From NCBI GenBank assembly GCA_045594795.1, contig JAZNZF010000059.1, positions 1 to 62,107 on the forward strand: a stretch of 62,107 nt of DNA. Direction: 5' to 3'. Positions within the stretch are counted from its first letter, which is position 1; each line of letters begins with the position of its first letter. Shown here one piece after another: positions 36,558-45,820 of this stretch. Origin of the DNA: UMGS1532 sp045594795 (GTDB lineage: Bacteria; Bacillota; Clostridia; Oscillospirales; Acutalibacteraceae). The notes under the pieces are model-generated. The model had not been told where the DNA came from, did not search any database, and saw only the letters and a list, made by a program, of their open reading frames with translations. The translations under genes were made by a program, and so were the position numbers.

Positions 36558-37466
36558 ATGCAAAGGTTTGTCCCGCAGTATTATAAAAGCTTTAAATGTA
36601 TTGCAAGTGAGTGTAAGCATAACTGCTGTATAGGTTGGGAAATAGATATAGATAAGAATACATATAACTATTACAAAAGCATAGAGGGCGAGTTTGGTAA
36701 GAAGCTTAAAAATAGTATTGCCGAAATCGATTGCCCACATTTTATAAATGCCAATAACGGTCGATGCCCACACCTCAATAAAAACAACCTTTGTGATATT
36801 ATTTTAACCCTTGGTAGTGAAGCCCTTTGCGATATTTGTAGGCTACATCCACGCTTTGTTAATAATTTTGAAAGTAGGCAAGAGGTGGGTTTGGGACTTT
36901 GCTGTGAAGAGGCGGCAAGGATTATTTTAACCTCAAATGAAAAGTTTTATCTTACAACCGATGAGCTCGAGGAAAAAGAGCCAAGCTTAGCAGAGCAATC
37001 TTTTTTCAAGCTGCGCAATAAAATTTTTGTGGCACTTCAAGACAGAACAAAGGATATAGATAAGAGAATTGCTACAGCACTTTCGTTTGTTGGCGAAAGC
37101 TATACCGAATATAGCGCAAAGGATTATTATAATATTTTATTTCCCTTAGAGCGCTTGGATAAAGATTGGGAATTATACCTTGATAATCTTCTTAATAAAG
37201 CTTATGTACTGCCCAAAGGATTTGATATTGTAGCCGAGCAATTACTATGCTATTTTGTATTTAGGCACCTAAGCGGCGCTATAGATGACGGTTTGTTTAG
37301 CCAAAGGCTTATGTTTGCTGTTACAAGCTACTATGCAATAAAAAACATTGCAGAGCACACCCATAATATCAGCACCGATGCAGTAATAGACATTGCTCGT
37401 AGATACTCCTGCGAGGTGGAATATTCCGATAGAAATATAGAGTATTTGTTACTAAATTTTGAATAA
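36558..37466 (+). CDS. FliB-like protein (putative lysine N-methylase)
   Basis: A 302-residue protein like FliB, which is needed for lysine methylation of flagellin in Salmonella. The N-terminus carries the Cys cluster C14, C19, C23, C24, and further Cys follow in CPHFI, CPHL, LCDI and ALCDICRLHPR, fitting an Fe-S or metal site. The window has no flagellar genes; such proteins also occur in non-motile Clostridia, where the target is unknown. A GTG at 36525 lies in the upstream terminator, so ATG 36558 with AGAGGGG is chosen. Confidence 0.8.
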   Translation: MQRFVPQYYKSFKCIASECKHNCCIGWEIDIDKNTYNYYKSIEGEFGKKLKNSIAEIDCPHFINANNGRCPHLNKNNLCDIILTLGSEALCDICRLHPRFVNNFESRQEVGLGLCCEEAARIILTSNEKFYLTTDELEEKEPSLAEQSFFKLRNKIFVALQDRTKDIDKRIATALSFVGESYTEYSAKDYYNILFPLERLDKDWELYLDNLLNKAYVLPKGFDIVAEQLLCYFVFRHLSGAIDDGLFSQRLMFAVTSYYAIKNIAEHTHNISTDAVIDIARRYSCEVEYSDRNIEYLLLNFE

Positions 37467-37485
37467 AAAAATTAACAATTTGTAC

Positions 37486-37514
37486 TTGAATGTAAATATT
37501 ACTTGTTATATAAT
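37486..37514 (+). promoter_or_regulatory. Promoter for the ABC exporter pair
   Basis: TTGAAT (37486-37491), 17-base spacer, TATAAT (37509-37514), 43 bases before the first ABC gene. Confidence 0.65.
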
Positions 37515-37556
37515 TAAATAGATATTTTTAAAAGTTTTGAAAGCGAGTTGTTTTTA

Positions 37557-39302
37557 ATGATAAAGCGTCTGGCAAAAAGTGTCAGAGAATATAAAAAGCC
37601 AACCATATTAACCTTAATTTTTATTGTGGCTGAGGTTGTTATAGAGGTTTTAATTCCTTTTATTACAGCAAACCTCGTTAATAATATCAAAGCGGGTGCA
37701 GGGCCTTTGGATATTGCCAAAACAGGCGTAATTCTTGTGGTTATGGCGGCGCTTTCTTTAAGTTGCGGCGGTATAGCAGGTTTTACCTGTGCTAAAGCAT
37801 CAGCCGGCTTTGCAAAAAATTTAAGGCACGATATATTCCAGAGAATCGGCGCATATTCGTTTAGCAATATAGATAAGTTTTCAACGTCTTCTTTAGTTAC
37901 CCGAATGACTACCGATATTTCCAACGTTCAAATGTCTTATATGATGATTATCCGTACCGCTATAAGAAGCCCCTTAATGCTTATTTTCTCTGTTGTTATG
38001 GCGTACGTTATGGGTGGCCCTTTAAGTAGCGCCTTTGTTGTTGTAATCCCTGTTTTAGCATTAGGACTTTTATTCGTTAGCAGTAAGGCAATGCCCGCTT
38101 TCCGCAGAGTGTTCAAAAAATACGATAAGCTAAACGAGTCAATCGAGGAGAACGTGCGCGCAATGCGTGTTGTAAAAGGCTTTTCAAGGGAAGCTCATGA
38201 GGGTGATAAGTTCACAAAAGCCTCTCACGACATCCGCAAGGATTTCACTAAAGCCGAACGCATAGTTGCGCTTAACACACCAATAATGCAGTTCTGTTTG
38301 TACTTTAATATGATATTCGTATTAATTGTTGGCTCGCGTCTTGCAATAACAAGCGGCGGCAAAATGATAGACGTTGGGCAGATTTCTGCAATGCTAACCT
38401 ATGGTATGCAGGTGCTAATGTCACTAATGATGCTTTCTATGATATATGTTATTTTAACTATGTCAACCGAGTCGTTCAAGCGTATTGCCGAGATTTTAGC
38501 AGAAGAACCCGCGCTCAAAGACCCTGAAAACCCCGTAACTACCGTAGCGGACGGCTCTATCGAGTTTAGAAACGTAAGCTTTAAATATTCAAAAAATGCC
38601 GAACGTAACGCATTAGAGAATGTAAATCTAAACATTAAATCGGGCGCAACTGTTGGTATAGTTGGTTCAACAGGCTCGGGCAAAACTACTTTAGTGCAGT
38701 TAATACCTAGGCTTTACGACGTAACCGAGGGCTCGCTTTTGGTTGGCGGAGTTGATGTAAAGAGCTATAGCAAAGAAACTTTGCGCAACGGCGTTGCTAT
38801 GGTGCTTCAAAAGAACCTTCTCTTCTCGGGCACCATTGCAGAAAATCTGCGTTGGGGTAACGAACAAGCAACCGATATCGAGTTAGAAGAGGCATGCAAA
38901 TTAGCCCAAGCCGACGAATTTGTTAAAAGCTTCCCCAATGGCTATAACACTAAAATTGAGCAGGGCGGTACTAACGTTTCAGGCGGTCAAAAGCAACGCC
39001 TGTGTATAGCTCGCGCTTTACTTAAAAAACCAAAAATACTCATTTTAGACGACTCTACAAGCGCTGTTGATACCAAAACCGATGCGCTTATTAGAAAAGG
39101 TTTTAAAAGCTACATCCCCGAAACCACAAAAATCATAATAGCTCAAAGAATCTCATCGGTAGAGGATGCTGATTTAATCCTTGTTTTAGAGGGTGGCAAA
39201 ATCTCTGCTATGGGTACACACAAAGAGCTTTTAAATAATAGTGAAATATATAGAGAAACCTATGAGCAACAGGTAAGCGGAGGTGATAGCGATGAAGCCT
39301 AA
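37557..39302 (+). CDS. Heterodimeric ABC exporter, subunit 1 (degenerate Walker B)
   Basis: A half-transporter of the MdlB/LmrC/BmrC type: six membrane helices (about 15-310) and an ATPase domain with Walker A GSTGSGKTT, a canonical VSGGQ signature and Walker B ILILDDST. The residue after the Walker B Asp is Asp in place of the catalytic Glu, so one of the two ATP sites will be non-hydrolytic. This asymmetry is usual in heterodimeric exporters and fits pairing with the next gene. Substrates may be drugs or peptides. A TTG at 37548 is an alternative start. Confidence 0.92.
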   Translation: MIKRLAKSVREYKKPTILTLIFIVAEVVIEVLIPFITANLVNNIKAGAGPLDIAKTGVILVVMAALSLSCGGIAGFTCAKASAGFAKNLRHDIFQRIGAYSFSNIDKFSTSSLVTRMTTDISNVQMSYMMIIRTAIRSPLMLIFSVVMAYVMGGPLSSAFVVVIPVLALGLLFVSSKAMPAFRRVFKKYDKLNESIEENVRAMRVVKGFSREAHEGDKFTKASHDIRKDFTKAERIVALNTPIMQFCLYFNMIFVLIVGSRLAITSGGKMIDVGQISAMLTYGMQVLMSLMMLSMIYVILTMSTESFKRIAEILAEEPALKDPENPVTTVADGSIEFRNVSFKYSKNAERNALENVNLNIKSGATVGIVGSTGSGKTTLVQLIPRLYDVTEGSLLVGGVDVKSYSKETLRNGVAMVLQKNLLFSGTIAENLRWGNEQATDIELEEACKLAQADEFVKSFPNGYNTKIEQGGTNVSGGQKQRLCIARALLKKPKILILDDSTSAVDTKTDALIRKGFKSYIPETTKIIIAQRISSVEDADLILVLEGGKISAMGTHKELLNNSEIYRETYEQQVSGGDSDEA

Positions 39303-41190
39303 CAAAACCTCAGGCGGTTTTAAAAGCGTAATAAGGGCGGTAAAAATGCTGTTTAAGTTTTACCCCGTGTTAGTGCCTGTTACCGCATTTTGTATACTCT
39401 TTTCTTCTGTTACATCCGCTATACCTGCGATATTCATACAGAAAATAATAGAGGTTATCGAGCAATGGCAAAAAACGGGTGATTGGGCAAGCGCCTCGGC
39501 GGAAATATTGCCAAAGGTCTTCTTGCTTGGCACATTCTATTTTCTTTCAATGCTATCAATCACGGTGCATACTCAGCTAACCGCTTATATGACACAAGGC
39601 TATTTATCTAAGCTTCGTATTGCTATGTTTGGTGGTATGCAAAAACTGCCAATACGCTATTTTGATACACACAAGCACGGCGACATAATGAGTTATTACA
39701 CAAACGATATTGACACCTTGCGTCAGCTCGTTTCACAAGCATTACCCGCATTTTTACAATCCTTAACAATTGTGCTTAGCGTGTTCTCAATTATGCTTTA
39801 TTACAGCATTTTGATGACCGCAGTTTTAGTGCTTGGCGTAATTGTTATGATGTTTGTTTCTAAAAAGATTGGCGGCGGTAGTGCAAAGTATTTTGTGCGC
39901 CAACAAAAATCTATGGCGGCATCAGAGGGTTATGTTCAGGAGATAATGAACGGCCAAAAGGTTGTAAAGGTTTTCTGCCACGAAAAAGCGGCAGAAGAAG
40001 ATTTTAGAAAAATCAACGAGCAGCTTTTTGAGGACAGTTACAAAGCCCACGCATATGCAAATATTTTAGGGCCTATCATTATGAATATCGGTAACGTGCT
40101 ATACGTACTAATTGCAATGGTAGGCGGTTTATTCTTAAGCCTTGGCATTAAAAATATCAGCTTTTCAGGTATGGCTTTTAGCATAAGCATTTTAGTTCCG
40201 TTTTTAAATATGACCAAGCAGTTTACAGGCAATGTAAATCAGTTATCACAACAAATCAATGCAGTTGTTATGGGTATGGCAGGTGCGGGCAGAATCTTTA
40301 GCCTTATGGACGGAGAGCCCGAGGTAGATAACGGATACGTTACCTTGGTTAATGCCACAGAAAACGATAAAGGTGAGCTAGTAGAAACAAAAAAACACAC
40401 AGGTGTTTGGGCTTGGAAGCATCCACATTCTGACGGTACAACCACCCTTACAAAGCTAAGGGGCGATGTAAGACTTACCGACGTTGATTTCGGCTATGAA
40501 GAGGGGAAACAGGTGCTTCACGGTGTATCGGTTTATGCAGAGCCTGGTCAAAAGGTTGCCTTCGTTGGCGCAACGGGTGCAGGCAAAACCACTATAACTA
40601 ACCTTATAAACCGCTTTTATGATATTGCCGACGGCAAGGTTAGGTACGACGGAATAAACATTAACAAAATCAAAAAGTCCGACCTACGCCGTTCGCTTGG
40701 TATAGTTCTGCAGGAAACAAACCTATTTACCGGTACCGTTATGGAGAACATTCGTTACGGTAAGCTTGATGCAACCGATGCGGAGTGTATCGAAGCGGCG
40801 AAACTTGCCAGCGCGCACGATTTTATTTTAAGGCTTCCAAAAGGCTATGATACCGAGCTTTCCTCTAACGGCTCTAATTTATCACAGGGACAGCGCCAGT
40901 TGATTGCTATTGCAAGAGCTGCGGTAGCCGACCCACCTGTTATGATTATGGACGAGGCTACATCCTCTATTGATACAAGAACCGAGGCTATAGTTCAACG
41001 CGGTATGGATAAGCTTATGGAGGGCAGAACTGTTTTTGTTATCGCGCATAGGCTATCAACCGTTAAAAACTCAGACGTAATAATGGTGCTTGATAACGGC
41101 AGAATTATTGAACGAGGCGACCATAATTCGCTTATCGCACAAAAAGGTGTGTACTATAAGCTATACACGGGTGCTTTCGAATTGGAATAA
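39292..41190 (+). CDS. Heterodimeric ABC exporter, subunit 2 (catalytic Glu)
   Basis: The 632-residue partner has six membrane helices (about 25-325), a roughly 50-residue acidic insertion before the ATPase (about 345-395), Walker A GATGAGKTT, a changed signature LSQGQ and a complete Walker B MIMDEATS. The degenerate and consensus sites are thus divided between the two proteins, as in BmrCD and TM287/288. The start at 39292 follows a perfect GGAGGT and overlaps the upstream gene by 11 bases; GTG 39283 is the alternative. Confidence 0.93.
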   Translation: MKPNKTSGGFKSVIRAVKMLFKFYPVLVPVTAFCILFSSVTSAIPAIFIQKIIEVIEQWQKTGDWASASAEILPKVFLLGTFYFLSMLSITVHTQLTAYMTQGYLSKLRIAMFGGMQKLPIRYFDTHKHGDIMSYYTNDIDTLRQLVSQALPAFLQSLTIVLSVFSIMLYYSILMTAVLVLGVIVMMFVSKKIGGGSAKYFVRQQKSMAASEGYVQEIMNGQKVVKVFCHEKAAEEDFRKINEQLFEDSYKAHAYANILGPIIMNIGNVLYVLIAMVGGLFLSLGIKNISFSGMAFSISILVPFLNMTKQFTGNVNQLSQQINAVVMGMAGAGRIFSLMDGEPEVDNGYVTLVNATENDKGELVETKKHTGVWAWKHPHSDGTTTLTKLRGDVRLTDVDFGYEEGKQVLHGVSVYAEPGQKVAFVGATGAGKTTITNLINRFYDIADGKVRYDGININKIKKSDLRRSLGIVLQETNLFTGTVMENIRYGKLDATDAECIEAAKLASAHDFILRLPKGYDTELSSNGSNLSQGQRQLIAIARAAVADPPVMIMDEATSSIDTRTEAIVQRGMDKLMEGRTVFVIAHRLSTVKNSDVIMVLDNGRIIERGDHNSLIAQKGVYYKLYTGAFELE

Positions 41191-41204
41191 AATTAATAAT
41201 ATAG

Positions 41205-41252
41205 TATTATGCTCGGTATAGTAGTTAAGCTGTACCGAGCATAATATTTTTT
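41205..41252 (+). terminator. Terminator after the ABC exporter
   Basis: A 14-bp perfect stem (TATTATGCTCGGTA / TACCGAGCATAATA) followed by TTTTTT, 14 bases after the stop. Confidence 0.92.
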
Positions 41253-41288
41253 ATTAAGCTTCACATACTATCAAAAGGAGTTGGTAGT

Positions 41289-42590
41289 ATGGAATCTTTA
41301 TGGACACAATCGGTAACACCGCACGAATTCCACGAACTTAAAGGCGATATAAAAACCGATGTCTTAATAGTCGGTGGCGGTATAGCGGGACTTTTGGTGG
41401 CGTATATGCTTTCAAGCGAGGGTGTGGATTGCACAGTAGTAGAAAAGGATAGAATATGTTGCGGAATAACCAAAAACACAACCGCTAAAATAACCTTGCA
41501 GCACGGACTGTTCTGCTCTAAAATGCTAAAAGACTTTGGGTTTTATAACACTCAACTATTTGTTAAAGCACATACCGAAGCACTTTATAATTTCAAAAAA
41601 CTATGCGCTAATATAGACTGTAATTTTGAAAAAACTGCCGCGTGCGTATATTCAAAAAACAATATACGCGAAATAGAAAACGAGACGTGGGCTTTAAATC
41701 AGGTAGGTGTTTCGGCAAGGGTAACAAAAAATACGACCTTGCCGTTTAGTATAGCAGGTGCGGTAAGAATAGAAAATCAGGCGCAGTTCAACCCTCTAAA
41801 ATTTCTTTATGCTTTAGCCGACGATTTAAATATTTACGAGAAAACCAAGGTTTGCGAAATCAACGACAACGTGGCAGTAACCGACAAGGGCAAAATTACG
41901 GCAAAAAGCATAATAGTTGCAACCCACTTTCCTTTTATTAATACCCACGGTGGCTATTTCCTTAAAATGTATCAGCACCGTTCTTACGTAGCTGCACTTA
42001 AAGATGCCGCAGAGATGGATGCTATGTATGTAGATAACGACCAAAAAGGCCTTTCTTTTAGAAACTACAACGGAATGTTATTGCTCGGTGGTGGAGGGCA
42101 CAGAACGGGTAAAAAGGGAGGCGGTTATGCACACCTTCAAAAAGAGGCTAAAAAGTATTATCCAAAGGCAACCGAAATAACTCACTGGTCTACGCAGGAT
42201 TGCATCACATTGGACGGTGTAGCGTATATAGGGAGGTATTCTCGTAATACAAAAGGCTTGTACGTTGCTACGGGTTTTAATAAATGGGGAATGACAAACG
42301 CTATGGTATCTGCTTTGATTTTGCGTGATGCTATTCTCGGTGTCCGTAATGAGTATGCCGAGACGTTTTCGCCATCACGCAATATGCAAAAAGGAAATTT
42401 GGTGGTTAATATTGCAGAGGCAACACTTGGTTTAATAACACCGTTCAAACCTCGCTGCACACATTTGGGCTGTGCGCTAAAGTATAATAAGCAAGAACAT
42501 TCGTGGGACTGCGCTTGCCACGGCTCTCGGTTTAACGAGAGCGGCGAGATAATAGACAACCCTGCTATAGTAAATAAAAAATTCAAATAA
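41289..42590 (+). CDS. FAD-dependent oxidoreductase with C-terminal Rieske domain
   Basis: A 433-residue fusion. The N-terminal part is a DAO-type FAD oxidoreductase with VGGGIAGLL (about 26-34). The C-terminal part has a Rieske 2Fe-2S site: CTHLGC and, 14 residues on, CACHGSRF, giving the CxH/CxxH ligand set. Related proteins are annotated as FAD-dependent oxidoreductase/Rieske fusions of unknown substrate. It has its own AAAAGGAG site and seems monocistronic. Confidence 0.9.
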   Translation: MESLWTQSVTPHEFHELKGDIKTDVLIVGGGIAGLLVAYMLSSEGVDCTVVEKDRICCGITKNTTAKITLQHGLFCSKMLKDFGFYNTQLFVKAHTEALYNFKKLCANIDCNFEKTAACVYSKNNIREIENETWALNQVGVSARVTKNTTLPFSIAGAVRIENQAQFNPLKFLYALADDLNIYEKTKVCEINDNVAVTDKGKITAKSIIVATHFPFINTHGGYFLKMYQHRSYVAALKDAAEMDAMYVDNDQKGLSFRNYNGMLLLGGGGHRTGKKGGGYAHLQKEAKKYYPKATEITHWSTQDCITLDGVAYIGRYSRNTKGLYVATGFNKWGMTNAMVSALILRDAILGVRNEYAETFSPSRNMQKGNLVVNIAEATLGLITPFKPRCTHLGCALKYNKQEHSWDCACHGSRFNESGEIIDNPAIVNKKFK

Positions 42591-42621
42591 GTGTATAACT
42601 TGCACAACGAAAGAATGCGTG

Positions 42622-42826
42622 TTATAATGGAATAGGTTAGGCGAAACAATCCTGTTTCGCCACAAAATCTTTGATTTTGCGACAAATTTTAATAAAAATT
42701 TGACCTTTTCCATTGCAATGAATGTTGCACAAAATTAAATATTATAATTTAATTTTGCTAAAGCCAATTGACAAGTGGCTTGTCGAAACGCTTTTAGAGT
42801 GTTTCGACTAACTACAATCATTATAA
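42622..42826. repeat. 205-bp hairpin-chain repeat, copy A
   Basis: The element begins TTATAATG and ends CATTATAA, i.e. 8-bp terminal inverted repeats. Inside are consecutive palindromes: GCGAAACA/TGTTTCGC, CAAAAT/ATTTTG, CAAATTTTTA/TAAAAATTTG, CAAAATTAAA/TTTAATTTTG, AAGCCA/TGGCTT and CGAAACGC/GTGTTTCG. Copy B at 47615-47819 has the same length and order. The right end places a TATAAT about 40 bases before nadE. Confidence 0.8.
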
Positions 42827-42857
42827 TACTTTAAAACAAGTGCTTAGAGGTGGCAGA

Positions 42858-43589
42858 ATGTTTAATGCTGAAAAGATAAAATATGAATGTGTAGAGTGGA
42901 TACGCGAATTTTTTAAGACAAGCGGCGAGGGTTGTAGCGCCGTTGTTGGAATTTCTGGCGGTAAGGATAGCTCAATAGTAGCGGCACTTTGCGTTGAGGC
43001 TTTGGGTCGCGACCGCGTAATAGGTGTGCTTATGCCCTGTGGCGAGCAGCACGATATAGATATGGCGTATCTGCTAACCGACCACCTTGGAATAAAACGA
43101 TACGAAATTAACGTTAAAGAGGCAATAAACGGGGTGCTAAACGCTATGCCCGAAGGCCTTGATTTAAGTGAGCAATCCCGAACAAACCTGCCACCGAGAA
43201 TTAGAATGTCGGTGCTTTATGCCGTTTCACAAAGCTGTAACGGTAGGGTGGCAAACACCTGTAATTTATCCGAGGATTACGTTGGATATTCTACCCGCTA
43301 TGGTGATTCCGTTGGTGACTTTAGCCCGCTTTCTAATTTAACCGTTACTGAGGTTAAGCAAATTGGTAGGCTTTTAAAACTGCCCGACGAGTTGGTTGAT
43401 AAAACACCTATCGATGGGCTTTGCGGTAAGACAGACGAGGAGAATTTAGGTTTTACTTATGCAGAGTTGGATAGATACATTCGCGAGGGAGTAATTGACG
43501 ATGAGGATAAGAAAAAGCGCATAGACGAGCTTCATAAAAGAAACCTATTTAAGTTAGAGCTTATGCCAAGCTTTAAACCCGAACTTTAA
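42858..43589 (+). CDS. nadE: NH3-dependent NAD+ synthetase
   Basis: NadE converts nicotinic acid adenine dinucleotide to NAD with ATP. The 243 residues are only the synthetase domain, with the ATP-pyrophosphatase loop SGGKDSS (33-39); no glutaminase domain is present, so ammonia is the direct nitrogen donor. NLSEDYVGYSTRYGDSVGDF and DGLCGKTDE are typical. GTG 42840 is possible, but AGAGGTGG is placed for ATG 42858. Confidence 0.95.
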   Translation: MFNAEKIKYECVEWIREFFKTSGEGCSAVVGISGGKDSSIVAALCVEALGRDRVIGVLMPCGEQHDIDMAYLLTDHLGIKRYEINVKEAINGVLNAMPEGLDLSEQSRTNLPPRIRMSVLYAVSQSCNGRVANTCNLSEDYVGYSTRYGDSVGDFSPLSNLTVTEVKQIGRLLKLPDELVDKTPIDGLCGKTDEENLGFTYAELDRYIREGVIDDEDKKKRIDELHKRNLFKLELMPSFKPEL

Positions 43590-43591
43590 TA

Positions 43592-43652
43592 AAAAAGAAA
43601 ACCGCAAATACTGCCTTACAGCGAGTGAGCATATTCTGTCGGTTTTCTTTTT
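43592..43652 (+). terminator. Terminator after nadE
   Basis: A 13-bp stem AAAAAGAAAACCG / CGGTTTTCTTTTT with a loop of about 35 bases, starting 3 bases after the stop. It can work in both directions. Confidence 0.75.
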
Positions 43653-43740
43653 ATTTACAATTTCTTTACATACTTTGGCAAAAATTGTAACAATTAAAAA
43701 ATAGAATAAAATGCGAAAAAACAGAAACGGAGCAGTTCTA

Positions 43741-45807
43741 ATGTATATTTTTAAAAACGCTTTCAGAAGCCTTGTTCGAGCAAAGGGCAGAAACCTGCTT
43801 ATAGCGCTAATAGTGTTAGTGCTATCGGTTTCGTCTTGCATAGGTCTGTCTATTAAACAGGCTAACAATACGCTTAAGGACGAATACGCGAACGACCGCG
43901 AAATAACCGCAACTCTAACCGCAGCTACAAGGGGTCCTAACGCCCAGGGTGTTTCGTTAGATACCTTGAAAAAATATAGTGATGACAAGGTGGTTAAAGC
44001 ATTCAGCTATTCCGCGTCACTATACTTTTCAGCAGGTGAGGGGATAGAGCCTTTGGACGTTTCGGGCTCGTTCGGAGCTAACCGCGATTTCCGTGATAAG
44101 TACGGCGATATAGAAAACGGTCAGAAAATAACCTCGTCTACAAGCAGTTCTACCACCTCTACCGAGGATACCGCGGCAACGGATAATGGCATAATAAAGC
44201 TTGCCAATAAAAGTAGTGCTACAGTATTACTGCTTAATAACGAAGCATCACAAGAAAGCAGTTTAGAGGATAGCGTATCCTCTAAAACAGATAGTGAAGA
44301 CGCTACTAATGGTGATAACTCGGTAAGTTCAGAAATAACTTCCGATACCGAGAGCAACACCTCGTCCAAAAAAACCACAACAAACGAAGGTCAGCCAACA
44401 CCACCAAACCAAAACAACACGTCTTCTTTAGAAGCACAAACACCACCCCAACAAAATGAAAACGGCAACGAGAATGGAACTCAAAACCAAAATGCGCCCG
44501 ACGGGTTTTCGGACTTTTCTAATGGCAACGGTGCTACCGCATCCGAAGGCGGAAATACCGAGGGCTCAAAAATGCCTACTCCACCCACTAACGAGGACGG
44601 CACAAATACCGCACCACCCGAGGCAAGTGGGGAAAGCGGCAGGGGTGGTAAAACCTTTATAACCAACCACAATATTGTAAACAACCAGTATTTCTTTAAT
44701 ATGGCGTCTATGAACGACTTTACTGTTGTTGGCTATAGTGATAACTCGGCTATGCCCGATTACGTAAGTGAACTTCACGTTTTAGACGTTGAGGATGATA
44801 GCCTTAACTGTGTTATATCCAAAGCATTAGCTGAGGAAAACGAACTTGAAACAGGCGATAAATTCACACTTTCCAACCCCGATAACGAAGACGAAAGCTA
44901 TAAGTTTACAATTATAGGCATTTGCGATACCTCTACAGATACCGAAGCTACCGACACCTCGTCAAATGCGTCCTATACCGACAACTTCATTCACATAAGC
45001 GGTGCCGCAGTAGAGAACATAGTTTCTAAAAGTGCTAAAACAAACGCCGTAACCCAGGATGACGAAGACAAAAGCGCACGCTTCACACCCACTTATAGCG
45101 GAGTTTATACCTTTAAAAACTTAACCGATTATGAAACACTTACCAAAACAGTATCAGAGGATAACTACACCTTGGTTTCAGAGGACGTAGAAAACTACGA
45201 AAAAAGCGTTGAACAGCTTGATACACTCGGTGGATATGCTACATATTTTCTTATAGTAATTTTCATAATAGGCGCTATAGTGCTTGTTATAATTAACCTT
45301 TTTAGTATTCGCGACAGAAAGTACGAAATAGGCGTTCTAACCGCAATAGGTATGAAAAAGCACAAGGTGGCAATGCAGTTTATTATAGAGCTATTTTGCA
45401 TTACCTTTACCGCGCTTATTATCGGTAGCGGTATTGGTGCGGTAAGCTCTGTGCCTGTAACCAACTCGTTACTTACTACCATCAACAGTAAAGATACCGC
45501 GGTGGTAGAACAAGGCGAAATGTCATCAATGCCGGAGAATTTTGAGCCCGGTAATATGCCCTCTGATAGAGGTGAAATGGGCGAAAACGGTATGACGCCA
45601 CCAACCGATAGGGGCGAGTTCTCTGGATTTAGAGGCTTTATGGATAACACTAATAATTATATTGCAAGTGTTAGCTCTGCTACCGACCTTACGGTTATAG
45701 GTCAAATGATTTTAGTAGGGCTTGGCTTAACGCTTATTTCGGCGCTATCGGCAGTACTGTTTGTAATGCGCTACGAACCGCTAAAAATACTAAGCAACAG
45801 AGAGTAA
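43741..45807 (+). CDS. FtsX-like ABC permease with a large low-complexity outside domain
   Basis: A 688-residue MacB/FtsX-type permease. Helix 1 (about 15-40) is followed by a large extracytoplasmic region, then three helices near the C-terminus (about 485-515, 530-565, 640-675). The outside region holds about 165 residues of Ser/Thr, then Asn/Gly/Pro/Glu-rich sequence (about 130-300), and a second Met/Pro/Gly-rich stretch (about 580-625) between the last helices. Such inserts look like flexible, wall-spanning linkers. It pairs with the following ATPase. ATG 43711 is possible, but GGAG is placed for 43741. A 9-bp inverted repeat (43655-43663/43682-43690) upstream may be an operator. Confidence 0.87.
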   Translation: MYIFKNAFRSLVRAKGRNLLIALIVLVLSVSSCIGLSIKQANNTLKDEYANDREITATLTAATRGPNAQGVSLDTLKKYSDDKVVKAFSYSASLYFSAGEGIEPLDVSGSFGANRDFRDKYGDIENGQKITSSTSSSTTSTEDTAATDNGIIKLANKSSATVLLLNNEASQESSLEDSVSSKTDSEDATNGDNSVSSEITSDTESNTSSKKTTTNEGQPTPPNQNNTSSLEAQTPPQQNENGNENGTQNQNAPDGFSDFSNGNGATASEGGNTEGSKMPTPPTNEDGTNTAPPEASGESGRGGKTFITNHNIVNNQYFFNMASMNDFTVVGYSDNSAMPDYVSELHVLDVEDDSLNCVISKALAEENELETGDKFTLSNPDNEDESYKFTIIGICDTSTDTEATDTSSNASYTDNFIHISGAAVENIVSKSAKTNAVTQDDEDKSARFTPTYSGVYTFKNLTDYETLTKTVSEDNYTLVSEDVENYEKSVEQLDTLGGYATYFLIVIFIIGAIVLVIINLFSIRDRKYEIGVLTAIGMKKHKVAMQFIIELFCITFTALIIGSGIGAVSSVPVTNSLLTTINSKDTAVVEQGEMSSMPENFEPGNMPSDRGEMGENGMTPPTDRGEFSGFRGFMDNTNNYIASVSSATDLTVIGQMILVGLGLTLISALSAVLFVMRYEPLKILSNRE

Positions 45808-45820
45808 GGGGTGTGGCATA

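Noticed and set aside
42591..42857. Insertion sequence remnant
   Set aside because: No transposase frame or fragment; the region is explained by the 205-bp hairpin repeat.
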